Shown piece by piece: positions 44,012-52,562 of a stretch of 64,000 nt of DNA (its first letter is position 1; every line of letters begins with the position of its first letter). The stretch spans positions 4,796,581 through 4,860,580 of the forward strand of contig NC_007645.1 of NCBI RefSeq assembly GCF_000012985.1, written 5' to 3'. The notes beneath the pieces were generated by a model. The model saw nothing but the letters and a program-made list of their open reading frames with translations. It searched no databases and was not told the origin of the DNA. Source of the stretch: Hahella chejuensis KCTC 2396 (lineage in GTDB: Bacteria > Pseudomonadota > Gammaproteobacteria > Pseudomonadales > Oleiphilaceae). The position numbers and the translations under genes are program-made.

Positions 44012-44737
44012 TTAGTCTGAGTTTTGCTGGGTAACGTCGTAGCAGTTCGGAGTGGAAGCGCCGATATAATCGACCGAAATCGTGACGCCCTGCATGCAGA
44101 ATGAATACTCCGCAGCTTCGCCTGTGACGTACACTTCATCTCCCGGACCATATCCACTCAAGTCGCCGCCCAAGGTATAAAGACGTCCTTGCGTATCCCT
44201 GAACGCCGGACATTCAACGCCCTCCTCTGTAAGCCGCCCCTTCAGGCAGACTTTCTTGGATTGCGACACGTCAGATTCTCCCAGCATGGCCGCCTTCGAG
44301 TTACTCTCCGCATGAACGCGGACGCCTTTCAGTCCGTCCGGTATTACCGCCATACGATATGTCACACTCATGGAGGAGATGACTTCCGCAGCCGGTTGGT
44401 CCGGAGGCATAGCGACAAATCCAAAGTCGTAGACGCCATCGGGGGGCGCCTGAATATATTGAAAAGCAACCAGTTCCGCGTTATTCCAGCCAGCGCTGGG
44501 AACCATGCCTTCAGCCCGAATCTCCAGCATAGGCGGATAACTTTCCAGTATGCTTACCTGCACGTTATCAACCCGGTATACCATAGATTTCGCAGCGGAT
44601 TGCCTTTGGTCTGCAGTGTCCCCACCCGCCCAAACCATCGCCGGCGCCGCTAATAGCAGCGGCAAGCAAGCGGCCATATGTCTCAGATTTACTCGCGCCC
44701 CAGTGAAAAGACTAACGCCTTTATTTATTCCATTCAT
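44012..44737 (-). CDS. Exported hypothetical protein, 241 aa
   Basis: Signal peptide near the N-terminus, with processing around MVWAGGD after a 30-residue basic/hydrophobic leader. The mature protein has two cysteine-containing parts: a beta-rich segment (YRVDNVQVSILESYPPM) and a C-terminal OB-like region with CLKGRLTEEGVECPAF and GDEVYVTGEAAEYSFC, resembling small secreted DUF5818-like domains. The start has AAAGGAC seven bases upstream. No pathway is suggested by its neighbours; it is most likely periplasmic. The family guess is weak. Confidence 0.75.
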   Translation of the reverse strand: MNGINKGVSLFTGARVNLRHMAACLPLLLAAPAMVWAGGDTADQRQSAAKSMVYRVDNVQVSILESYPPMLEIRAEGMVPSAGWNNAELVAFQYIQAPPDGVYDFGFVAMPPDQPAAEVISSMSVTYRMAVIPDGLKGVRVHAESNSKAAMLGESDVSQSKKVCLKGRLTEEGVECPAFRDTQGRLYTLGGDLSGYGPGDEVYVTGEAAEYSFCMQGVTISVDYIGASTPNCYDVTQQNSD

Positions 44738-44774
44738 TTTTTCGTCCTTTTTGATTCAGCATGAAAATACTCTT

Positions 44775-45260
44775 TCATTCCCGCCAGGTTCTCGTCAGGT
44801 CTTCAGAATAGAGAGCGATGGCTCTTCGATATTCCTGCACATAGGGGTCTTGAGAGGTAGCGGCGATCACTTTCAGCAGCGTTTCAACGGATTGCCTGGA
44901 TTCCCCTACATTGAACAAAGCCATGGCTTTGAACACATGCAACTCATGCGCGTCAGGAAACTGCGCCAGCCCCTCGTCAAAGGTATTCAGCGCCAACATA
45001 TATTCTCCCAGTGCGCGATAAGTGCTACCCAACCCCAAATATGCGCCTCGCAACAGTGTCTCCGATAACTCTCCAGAGATTGCATTGAGGTAGTACGGAA
45101 CAGCTTCCGCCTCCAATCCCAAATAGTCATGAACGCAGGCGGCCTCGTACTGTAGCTCAGCGTCGGTAGGAAAATCTTCCGTCAATTGCACGGCAAGGTT
45201 ACGCGCATCTTCATGACGCCCTTGCTCCCGTAAATATCTAATAGACTCTGCACTCATCAT
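44775..45260 (-). CDS. Tetratricopeptide-repeat protein
   Basis: A 161-residue soluble protein built of about four TPR-like helical pairs: EQGRHEDARNLAVQL, DAELQYEAACVHDYLGLEAEA, RGAYLGLGSTYRALGEYMLA and AHELHVFKAMALFNVGES. It resembles the bacterial TPR_5-type proteins that begin with an LREQGRHEEAL motif, which is why I prefer the ATG pair at 45260 to the GTG at 45332. AAAAAGG precedes it, although closely. It should mediate protein contacts. The metallophosphatase upstream on the same strand may be co-transcribed. Confidence 0.8.
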   Translation of the reverse strand: MMSAESIRYLREQGRHEDARNLAVQLTEDFPTDAELQYEAACVHDYLGLEAEAVPYYLNAISGELSETLLRGAYLGLGSTYRALGEYMLALNTFDEGLAQFPDAHELHVFKAMALFNVGESRQSVETLLKVIAATSQDPYVQEYRRAIALYSEDLTRTWRE

Positions 45261-45386
45261 CCTTTTTACTATCACCCCGTCTGAAAACTCCCCTCCTATA
45301 CCCTGGAGGAGAATACGATCACCCGGCTTCACGCCGCATTCTGCTGCATTTCACTTTTCCCGAAACTGATCGGGAACAATTCACGC

Positions 45387-46310
45387 TTAAGCGTGAACAA
45401 AGTTTTCTTTTCGCAATACCGACTCGCCACTCCAGCGATACGCCACCAATTTCCCCTGCTTGGCCACAGAATAATCGAGGCAAGCCACATTGGAAGCCAA
45501 CGGCTCCGGTTCGCCCGCCAGCCAATAATGACCAACAAAGCAAGGCGGCTGCTCTTCTCCGTACCTGGGCATCGTTTGTGGCGCAGGAAGCTGCGCGGCG
45601 TCGCCAATATCCAAGCCCACAGGCAACGCCACTTCTCCTAGCGTTTTGGCGTCTCGCCGCCACCATTGCACGCGAATCGCATCCCTTTCGGTTCCATCTT
45701 TATCATGAAATATGATTCCATCAGGCAACCCAATCTCTACACCCTTGATCAGAGTTTCAACGGCGGTAAACATCAGATGTCCTTCAGTGGATGCATCAAT
45801 CAGCATGTCCAAATCCAGCAATCCAGAGGGCGAGCGCGCACGAACAGCGTCGATATAATCATCATGCCAGCAGGCGTGAATGACCCGTAGACCGTCCAAC
45901 TCCAACCAGAGTGGCAAGCTGTGGAAAAACGCCAGCACGTCTTTTTTCAATTCCGGCTCAGATTCAAACTCGTTCAAAAAGGCCTGATGCTGGCGGATAT
46001 TCTTTTCCGTACGTCGGCGCAGATATTCCCCCTGATGCAAGGTGTGGAACGCCAGCGCATTGAACTCATGATTCCCCATCACCGCCAACGCATGACCATT
46101 ACCCACCATTTTCATGACCAGCGCCAACAGTTTACGGTGCTGTCGCAGGTGTTCGCCGCGATCAATGAAGTCCCCGAGAAATATGACTTTCCGCTCAGGG
46201 TGCGCATAACCGTCGCCAGCGTCCACATAACCAAGGAGCCGCAACAGTTTGACCAGCTCATCCGCATGGCCGTGAATATCGCCAATAATGTCGTAATACT
46301 GCTTTTTCAT
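45387..46310 (-). CDS. Calcineurin-like metallophosphoesterase
   Basis: A 307-residue enzyme with the di-metal site motifs GDIHGHADEL (near 10), GDFIDRGEH (near 47), GNHEFN (near 80) and a later HACWHDD. It resembles the ApaH/PrpE group that acts on dinucleoside polyphosphates or phosphoproteins; the substrate cannot be fixed from sequence. ATG 46310 has GGGAG seven bases upstream. It directly follows the LysR gene stop, with no gap, suggesting coupling. Confidence 0.9.
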   Translation of the reverse strand: MKKQYYDIIGDIHGHADELVKLLRLLGYVDAGDGYAHPERKVIFLGDFIDRGEHLRQHRKLLALVMKMVGNGHALAVMGNHEFNALAFHTLHQGEYLRRRTEKNIRQHQAFLNEFESEPELKKDVLAFFHSLPLWLELDGLRVIHACWHDDYIDAVRARSPSGLLDLDMLIDASTEGHLMFTAVETLIKGVEIGLPDGIIFHDKDGTERDAIRVQWWRRDAKTLGEVALPVGLDIGDAAQLPAPQTMPRYGEEQPPCFVGHYWLAGEPEPLASNVACLDYSVAKQGKLVAYRWSGESVLRKENFVHA

Positions 46311-46312
46311 AC

Positions 46313-47224
46313 TCATTCTCCCGCCTCAAAGGGGTGACGGTTCGCCTCCCGCTCCCTCTCCTGCAATAAATCGATAAACGCCTTCACCACGGTCGACTCT
46401 CTGTTGTCCGGCGCACATACCCAAGAGAACTGACGCGTCAAATTAAGAGGCGTATCCAGCTCAACCAACAGCCTCTCGGGCACTTCGTCCACAATCGAAA
46501 GCCTCGACAGACAACCCACTCCCAGCCCTGCCCGCACAGATTGTTTGATCGCCTCCTGTCGGGACAACGCAAAAGAAATGCGCGGCCGCACGCCCATGGC
46601 TTGCATCGCCGCATCAAACACCGCGCGCGTGCCGGAACCCGTCTCACGCACGATCCACGGAAACTGTTCCAGCGCCTCTGCCCCAATGTTACCGACACGC
46701 GTCAGAGGATGCCCCGCCGCGCAAAATATCGCCAACCTATCAGCCAGCCAGGGTGCGATGTGCAATGTGGGATGCAGAGCCGGCCCCTCAATCAGGCCAA
46801 TATGCGCACGCCCTTTTTCAAGTAAAGCAAGCACCGCCTCTGTATTGTGGATCTGCACATCGGGCTCTACTTCAGGATAGCGTTTGACGAATTCCGCCAA
46901 CAGTGAAGGTAGCAGATAGGAAGCAATTGTAACGCTGGCCGCCACACGCAGAGGACCAGCCACCTTTTCAATATCAGGCAGCGCCAGCCCATCCACCAAG
47001 CTAAGAATTCGTCGTACGCGCGGTAATACACGCCTGCCTGCGTCACTCAGTTCCAGCTCCCGCCCCACTTTAATAAGCACGTTGTAACCCAGCGCCTTTT
47101 CCATTTCCCGAATGGACTGACTTGCCGCCGACTGGCTAAGACATTGCTCCTCAGCCGCCAGGGTTAACCGCCCCAATCTGGCGGTGGCCTCAAACACCCG
47201 CAATTGCCGCAGACTCACATTCAT
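46313..47224 (-). CDS. LysR-type transcriptional regulator
   Basis: A 303-residue regulator with N-terminal winged HTH (VSLRQLRVFEATARLGRL, LSQSAASQSIREME) and a periplasmic-binding-like effector domain with RETGSGTRAVFD, a motif of the CbbR/CysB/YeiE side of the family. I chose ATG 47224, which gives the standard start of the HTH. It is divergent from a YeiH-like exporter gene 95 bases away; in enterobacteria YeiE and YeiH form the same pair and respond to sulfur compounds. An inverted repeat in the shared spacer is a likely binding site. Confidence 0.93.
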   Translation of the reverse strand: MNVSLRQLRVFEATARLGRLTLAAEEQCLSQSAASQSIREMEKALGYNVLIKVGRELELSDAGRRVLPRVRRILSLVDGLALPDIEKVAGPLRVAASVTIASYLLPSLLAEFVKRYPEVEPDVQIHNTEAVLALLEKGRAHIGLIEGPALHPTLHIAPWLADRLAIFCAAGHPLTRVGNIGAEALEQFPWIVRETGSGTRAVFDAAMQAMGVRPRISFALSRQEAIKQSVRAGLGVGCLSRLSIVDEVPERLLVELDTPLNLTRQFSWVCAPDNRESTVVKAFIDLLQEREREANRHPFEAGE

Positions 47225-47241
47225 CGGTTTTTCTAAACTAT

Positions 47242-47289
47242 GACTTAAGAAACATCCAATATACTTATTACACATACTTTCTTAAAGTC
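47242..47289. promoter_or_regulatory. Probable LysR operator in the divergent spacer
   Basis: GACTTAAGAAA (47242-47252) and TTTCTTAAAGTC (47278-47289) form an imperfect inverted repeat with 25 bases between, in the spacer between the LysR and YeiH-like genes. LysR regulators typically bind such spaced dyads to control both directions. Confidence 0.5.
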
Positions 47290-47319
47290 CCTTAACGAAA
47301 ACATGAAGGGGCTTACGCC

Positions 47320-48303
47320 ATGCTAATTCGCCTGGTCGCACTTGCTGTATGCGCCATCCTGCTTGCTCAACTTCCTTTTATCGCCGCCCTGGGACTCAGC
47401 GCCCTCCCCTTGGCCTCCCTGCTTGGCCTGCTTTATGGAGCAGCCGCTACACACGATACCCACAGCGACGTCGCAATCCTTAACTTCTGTCAGCAGAAAC
47501 TTCTGCGGCTGGGCATCATCCTGTTCGGCTTCAATCTCAGCTTTCAACAAATAGCCGCAATCGGCTGGCGCACAGTACTGCTAGACGCTGTGGTCATCAT
47601 TTCCGTGCTCTCTACAGGTATCTACTTGGGCGTCAAACTACTGCGTCTGCCCAAAGAGATAGCAACGCTTACAGCCATAGGCAGCGCAGTATGCGGAGCC
47701 GCCGCGATTATGGCCGCCGAGCCCGTTGTTCGCGCAAAAGAGCAGGATGTCGCCGTGGCGGTTGGAACCGTGGTGGTTTTCGGCACAATGGCCATGTTTA
47801 TTTATCCCGTCATATATCGCTTCACCTTGATGGAGCCATCGCTATTCGGGATCTATATTGGCAGCACTGTACATGAAGTCGCTCAGGCTGTGGCGGCCGG
47901 GCAGTCGATCAGCGGGGAAGCCATGCAATTCGCAGTGGTCGCCAAGCTCGTCAGAGTGATGCTGCTAGCACCGGTCATCATCGCCCTCAGCGCATTGCTA
48001 TTTCGAGCGCCCGCCGGAGCCAGCAGTCAAACCAAGATTGCTATTCCCTGGTTTGTCTTCGGCTTTATCGCCGCCGCCGCAGTCAACAGTTTGATCACCT
48101 TACCTGAGTTTGTATTGGAGTCACTCAGATGGACGGCCCAAATCGCACTCACCCTGGCCATGACCGCCCTGGGCGTCAAAACCCGCTGGAGCGCCATTCG
48201 CCAAGCCGGAATCCGACCAATCGCACTGTCCTGCATTCTGTTTATCGTATTGCTGGGCGGCGGGTTTGGATTGAATATCTGGATGCTTGAGGAGGCGATT
48301 TAG
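47320..48303 (+). CDS. yeiH: YeiH/UPF0324-family putative sulfate or small-anion exporter
   Basis: A 327-residue integral membrane protein with about ten spans. Family signatures include LRLGIILFGFNLSFQQI, LTAIGSAVCGAAAIMAAEPVV and TVHEVAQAVAAGQS. YeiH-type proteins are listed as putative sulfate exporters, but their transport has little direct proof. Its control by the divergent LysR gene is likely. Length and topology match the family. Confidence 0.92.
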   Translation: MLIRLVALAVCAILLAQLPFIAALGLSALPLASLLGLLYGAAATHDTHSDVAILNFCQQKLLRLGIILFGFNLSFQQIAAIGWRTVLLDAVVIISVLSTGIYLGVKLLRLPKEIATLTAIGSAVCGAAAIMAAEPVVRAKEQDVAVAVGTVVVFGTMAMFIYPVIYRFTLMEPSLFGIYIGSTVHEVAQAVAAGQSISGEAMQFAVVAKLVRVMLLAPVIIALSALLFRAPAGASSQTKIAIPWFVFGFIAAAAVNSLITLPEFVLESLRWTAQIALTLAMTALGVKTRWSAIRQAGIRPIALSCILFIVLLGGGFGLNIWMLEEAI

Positions 48304-48568
48304 AGGTTTTCTCCATCCAACGCTCATCTGTCATTACAAATTATTATTCAAAGCCGAACTGCATGCAGGGGGAGCTTGTCTGCGGTTATACTCCCCCACT
48401 TCGCCTCATCTACGCGAAATCAATGAAAACGTATAGGCAGTGCAGCTAGCGCCCATATGACAAACGTGCATAGGTTCGTCCCCCAGCAGCGACATGACTC
48501 ATTTAGCCAGGATCACGCAACAGGTTCACAAAATATTCCAAGGGGTTAAGAGCGCTGAAGAAAGCATC

Positions 48569-49000
48569 ATGAAGAGCTCAAGCTTCTCACAGTGCATGCG
48601 AGGACTTTTTTATGGCGTTTTTCTTATTCCATTAACTGCATGGGCCACTTTTGACAACCTGACCTCCAGCGAAACGCCTAGCGATCCCTCCACTTGGTCA
48701 AATGGCATGTTACTGATGGTTCTCCCCATACTTCTGCTCGCCATTCTTTTAGTTGCAATGGCCATAGAAATACTGATTTTTTCAATCCTGGAGAACATCG
48801 CATTCAGGACAGAAGCACAAAATCCATTTTACGCATGCCCAGGAGTCGTATCTTACGCCATCATTGGCGTTTCATACTTTTCCTTTGCTTTACTCTATTG
48901 CATGCAGGGCCTGTTTAGTCTGGCATTGGCGCTCAATCCAATCACAGTCAGATTAGTCATCATGCTGGTAAGAAGCCGTCATGTGAGTAGACTTCGATAG
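48569..49000 (+). CDS. Small hypothetical membrane protein, 143 aa
   Basis: Three to four hydrophobic segments: a signal-like FYGVFLIPLTAWATF, then a long MLLMVLPILLLAILLVAMAIEIL, then IIGVSYFSFALLYCM and LALNPITVRLVIML. I do not recognise the family. The frame is open to ATG 48494, but starting at 48569 places the signal correctly. Ribosome sites are weak at both. Confidence 0.55.
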   Translation: MKSSSFSQCMRGLFYGVFLIPLTAWATFDNLTSSETPSDPSTWSNGMLLMVLPILLLAILLVAMAIEILIFSILENIAFRTEAQNPFYACPGVVSYAIIGVSYFSFALLYCMQGLFSLALALNPITVRLVIMLVRSRHVSRLR

Positions 49001-49309
49001 AATCCGACTGGCGCATTCGCCCCGGGCCTTACCCTTTGCTGCTGATTATCGTCCTGTAGCACGCCTCAATCTTTTGCTTTGAAGGCCAGACCTTAATCCC
49101 GCCAACTTACGACATATTCCACCACTTCGCCTGCCCCATCATACACCACGGGTTTTAGCAGTCGCCTAGCTGGAATCTGCCCCCCCTTCCTTATCCGAGT
49201 TAATTCTGGGTCGCAAAAAATCAAGAAGCTCGCATCTAAATGCCCTGTCGTTGTCGTCTTTAAAAATTACAAAGATTGGCACATACGAATGCTCATTTAG
49301 GAGGCAATC
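49001..49309. other. Intergenic, AT-rich
   Basis: 309 bases with no credible gene, repeat or strong hairpin. It should contain the promoter of the following phosphatase gene, whose start has AGGAGGCAATC just upstream. Confidence 0.4.
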
Positions 49310-50056
49310 ATGATTTATGGTTTAAACAGTTACCTAAGAAACAGCGGCGCCGCACAATTTGGATTTAAAAACTTTCAATGGGTTCTCCCAGGAGTATTGG
49401 TGCGTTCATCTCAGCCGAATTATGCAGGGCATGACCAACCTCATACGCTTAGCTTTGTTCAAGTCGACTTTTTAAAGAAGAAAGGCGTCACTTGCATTAT
49501 CAGCTCTAACGAATACGCGCTAGAGGAGCACTCAAAGACACTTTTGAAGACTTACGGAATTTCTTACTACCATTTCAAAATTGCTGATTTTAAAGCGGCC
49601 ACTCCTGCGCAACTTATAAACGCAGCGGAGATTATTGAGGCCAATAAGAAAAAGGGGGCCACTCTCGTACATTGCGGCTTCGGTGAAGGCCGGACTGGAA
49701 CCATCGTTGCAGGCTGGGCGATGACAAAACACATGAAGACCCAGGCAGGCGCGGACATCAATACGATGTGTAGCGCATCAAGCTTACGAACAAACTTTGG
49801 CGTCGAAACGCCAGACCAAGTTGAATCGATACGGGCGGCGGCAAAGCTACCAAGCAGTTATCCAGAGACGATACCTCTTCCTCTGGGATTAAGCTCAGCC
49901 GCCAGTTTTGGCGGAGCAATGGGTTCTGGTCCAAGCTTCATAGGTCCAAAGGGGTCAGGATTTTCAGGCCCCTCAGGATTGGGCATGCCAGACGACGCAA
50001 GCACGCCAGGGTTCTTTTTCGCCAACTTCAGTTCGGGCAATAGCGACGGTTTTTAG
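49310..50056 (+). CDS. Dual-specificity/tyrosine phosphatase-like protein
   Basis: A 248-residue cysteine-based phosphatase. The P-loop LVHCGFGEGRTGTIVAGW carries the HCx5R(T) signature; the general acid is probably the Asp in FKIADFKAAT. No signal peptide is visible. After residue 190 the protein becomes low-complexity, rich in Gly, Ser and Pro (FSGPSGLGMPDD), an unusual tail. Base composition is more AT-rich than its neighbours and the gene is adjacent to a tRNA-Ser, both consistent with acquisition. It could dephosphorylate Tyr or Ser/Thr phosphoproteins of the cell or of a host; there is no evidence for secretion. Confidence 0.85.
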   Translation: MIYGLNSYLRNSGAAQFGFKNFQWVLPGVLVRSSQPNYAGHDQPHTLSFVQVDFLKKKGVTCIISSNEYALEEHSKTLLKTYGISYYHFKIADFKAATPAQLINAAEIIEANKKKGATLVHCGFGEGRTGTIVAGWAMTKHMKTQAGADINTMCSASSLRTNFGVETPDQVESIRAAAKLPSSYPETIPLPLGLSSAASFGGAMGSGPSFIGPKGSGFSGPSGLGMPDDASTPGFFFANFSSGNSDGF

Positions 50057-50250
50057 CCATATGCACCTAGAGACATAAGGGGGCATTATGCCCTCTTGCT
50101 CAACATTTGAGCCTCAATGATGGTCGCTTTTATCAAGCAGGAACAGCAAAAAGCTCTCAGATTCGCCCAAAAATAGCCCAGAAAAAAATCAGGTTTTTTC
50201 TTAGTAATCAAAAGGTTATATGGGACATAGGAGATCTAGAAACCTGCTGT

Positions 50251-50281
50251 ATTAGCCCAGAATTAGCCCAGAATTAGCCCA
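50251..50281. repeat. Direct repeats of ATTAGCCCAGA beside tRNA-Ser
   Basis: Two full copies (50251-50261 and 50262-50272) and a partial third (to 50281) in tandem; a related ATAGCCCAGAAAA lies near 50171. They sit in a 272-base gene-free AT-rich stretch that ends at the 3' side of the tRNA. Such repeats can flank integration sites, but no second copy of the tRNA end is visible. Confidence 0.6.
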
Positions 50282-50328
50282 AGCCGCATGCATGAATTTC
50301 TAAGTTATTGATTCAGAAGGGAATTCAA

Positions 50329-50419
50329 TGGCGGTGAGGGAGGGATTCGAACCCTCGATACGGGGTGACCGTATACACGCTTTCCAGGCGTGCTCCTTCA
50401 ACCGCTCGGACACCTCACC
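50329..50419 (-). tRNA. tRNA-Ser (anticodon GGA)
   Basis: Minus-strand gene. The acceptor stem GGTGAGG pairs with CCTCACC, a discriminator G and encoded CCA follow. The anticodon loop reads CTGGAAA, giving GGA for UCC/UCU codons. The long variable arm (TATACGGTCACCCCGTAT region) and the T-loop GGTTCGAATCC are normal for serine tRNA. Confidence 0.97.
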
Positions 50420-50544
50420 AGAGAACCAAAACAGGATTATTGCAACCCGTGTTTTGAGGTGCGCTAATTTATACGAATGCCCCCCGAAAGGCAACCTCTA
50501 ATCTTCCCTATCGCGCAAATATTTCACTAAGTCCAGGCGGTGAG

Positions 50545-51369
50545 CTATTTCGCTCGATAAATGATGCCGGGGCTGCAGTGCACCATCTCGAACTTATCCG
50601 GAAGATTACCCAAGGACTCCGAGGCGCCGAGTATCAGATAGCCGCCCGGTTTCAAAGCGGAGTGCATACGGGACAGAATGTCCTTTTTCAGCTCGGCCGA
50701 GAAGTAGATAAGCACGTTGCGGCAGAAAATCACGTCAAACTTTCCTAGTAATGAGTATGAGTCAAGCAGGTTCAGCGACCGAAACTCTACGCAACGAGCC
50801 ACCTCCGGCTTGATTTTCCAAGAGCCGTTCGGCGTCTTGGTGAAGTAACTGGCCATGCGCTCCTTGGAGAGCCCTCGGCCGATGGCCAGCATTTCGTACT
50901 CGCCCTTACGCGCGGCGCTGAGCACGCTGGCGGATAAGTCCGTCGCCACGATGCTGAGGGTGGCGCGCATGCCGCCCAGGTTTTTACGACGGTATTCATC
51001 CGTCACCATGGAGATGGAATAGGGCTCCTGCCCTGTTGAGCATGCCGCCGACCAAATACGAATTTGAGTGACGCCTTTGTTGGCGCTCAGCTCTGGAAGT
51101 ATTTTTTCTTCCAGAATCCGGAATGGATGAACATCCCTGAACCACAGGGTTTCATTAGTGGTCATGGCGTCGACCACCGCTTCCCGCAAGGGTGAGCGCA
51201 TGGATCGACTCATTTTGTCGACCAGCTCGCCCACGGTCTCAATCTTTTCATCCGCCATGATTCGTCGCAGGCGGCTTTGTACTAAGTATTGCTTATTATC
51301 CCCTAGTACAATGCCGCATGCTTTTTGGAGGAAATCCCGAAACTTATCGTAGTCTGCGTTATTAACCAG
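50545..51369 (-). CDS. cheR: Chemotaxis protein methyltransferase CheR, apparent CTG start
   Basis: Transfers methyl groups from S-adenosylmethionine to glutamates of chemoreceptors. The C-terminal domain has TTNETLWFRDVHPF, WSAACSTGQEPYS and VIFCRNVLIYF. The first ATG (51258) would remove the N-terminal helical domain, yet the frame upstream encodes DYDKFRDFLQKACGIVLGDN and KQYLVQSRLRRI, clear CheR sequence. The frame is closed by a TAA shortly before; the only plausible start is CTG at 51369, six bases after AGGA, which gives 274 residues, the normal CheR length. It follows cheV on the same strand. Confidence 0.9.
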   Translation of the reverse strand: MVNNADYDKFRDFLQKACGIVLGDNKQYLVQSRLRRIMADEKIETVGELVDKMSRSMRSPLREAVVDAMTTNETLWFRDVHPFRILEEKILPELSANKGVTQIRIWSAACSTGQEPYSISMVTDEYRRKNLGGMRATLSIVATDLSASVLSAARKGEYEMLAIGRGLSKERMASYFTKTPNGSWKIKPEVARCVEFRSLNLLDSYSLLGKFDVIFCRNVLIYFSAELKKDILSRMHSALKPGGYLILGASESLGNLPDKFEMVHCSPGIIYRAK

Positions 51370-51438
51370 AAAAAATCCTGCCCTGACCGGTTATGCGCCA
51401 AGCGCGTCGACAGCTGAAAGTAATTACGCCAGCCGGTG

Positions 51439-52383
51439 TTATTGTCTTCTTTCTTCTATGGTTTTCAGCACGGATGTCACTCGCTGCGCCAGCTCATCGG
51501 GGTTGAATTTGGCCATAAAATCATCTGCGCCGACCTTCGCCACCATCGCCTTGTTAAAAACACCGCTTAATGACGTGTGCAACATGATGTACAAGTCCTT
51601 CAAGGAGGGATCATTTTTACAGTTGGTAGTCAGTGTGTAGCCATCCATTTCCGGCATCTCCACATCTGAAATCATCAGACTGAGATGGTCGTCGATACGG
51701 CTACCGTCGGCGACCAGCGAGCGAAGATAGTCGAGGGCCTGGCGGCCGTCATTTTTAGTGACCACCTCCACGCCTACCGCATCCATACAATGAACGATCT
51801 GGCGCCGCGCGACAGTGGAATCATCCACTACCAGCACTTTGTGCTCTATTGCTTTGGCCGCCAGTTCCTTATCGATGAATTCATCCGCGACGGTATCCCG
51901 TGTCGGAGAGACTTCGGCGAGAATCTTCTCCACATCAATGACTTCAATCAGCTTGTTTTCCAGGCGAGTCACCGCCGTCAAATAATTGTCTTTGCCCGCC
52001 CCTTTTGGCGGCGGATGCATATCTTCCCAATTCATATTGACGATACGCTCCACCCCGGATACGAGAAAGCCCTGCGTTTTGCGATTGTATTCCGTGATGA
52101 TGACGAAGCAGTTATTGACGTCTTTCTCGGGAACAGGCATTTGACCTGTGGCCATTCCCATGTCGAGTATAGGGATGGTTTCACCACGAATATGGGCCAC
52201 TCCCCTGACCACAGGATGTCGTTTAGGCATCATTGTCAGCTTCGGGCATTGCAGGACTTCCTTAACCTTGAAAACGTTGATTCCGTAAATCTGCTCACCC
52301 TGCAGCCGAAACAGGAGCAACTCCAGGCGGTTCTGTCCGACTAACTGAGTACGTTGGTTTACGCTGTCTAATACCCCGGCCAT
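51439..52383 (-). CDS. cheV: Chemotaxis coupling protein CheV
   Basis: A 314-residue fusion of a CheW coupling domain (residues 15-160: LLLFRLQGEQIYGINVFKV) and a CheY-like receiver (185-310) with VVDDSTVARRQI, the phospho-acceptor Asp in SDVEMPEMDGY, and a Lys in the conserved position. It links chemoreceptors to CheA and may aid adaptation. It precedes cheR on the same strand, and the divergent flagellar gene flgA starts 180 bases away, as in pseudomonads. Confidence 0.95.
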   Translation of the reverse strand: MAGVLDSVNQRTQLVGQNRLELLLFRLQGEQIYGINVFKVKEVLQCPKLTMMPKRHPVVRGVAHIRGETIPILDMGMATGQMPVPEKDVNNCFVIITEYNRKTQGFLVSGVERIVNMNWEDMHPPPKGAGKDNYLTAVTRLENKLIEVIDVEKILAEVSPTRDTVADEFIDKELAAKAIEHKVLVVDDSTVARRQIVHCMDAVGVEVVTKNDGRQALDYLRSLVADGSRIDDHLSLMISDVEMPEMDGYTLTTNCKNDPSLKDLYIMLHTSLSGVFNKAMVAKVGADDFMAKFNPDELAQRVTSVLKTIEERRQ

Positions 52384-52562
52384 AAAGGGCGCTCCGCTGT
52401 TTGTTGTAGATTACCGAACTATCGGATCGGGGCGCTGACGAGATGGCGCCCCGCATGAGCTCGCCAGCCCGGCACAGACTTTGCGTGCCTTGTCGCACAC
52501 CGTCATTTTATTGGCGACGCGCAAGCGGCTACCCGGTAGCTAAGTAAAGCATAGGACAAAAA

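Noticed and set aside
49276-49293. Sigma-54 promoter TTGGCAC...TGC before the phosphatase gene
   Set aside because: The GG-to-GC spacing is 11 bases rather than 10 and the -12 element is incomplete.
50057-50328. Phage or island attachment site at tRNA-Ser
   Set aside because: No duplicate of the tRNA 3' end and no integrase are visible; only the direct repeats remain as a hint.
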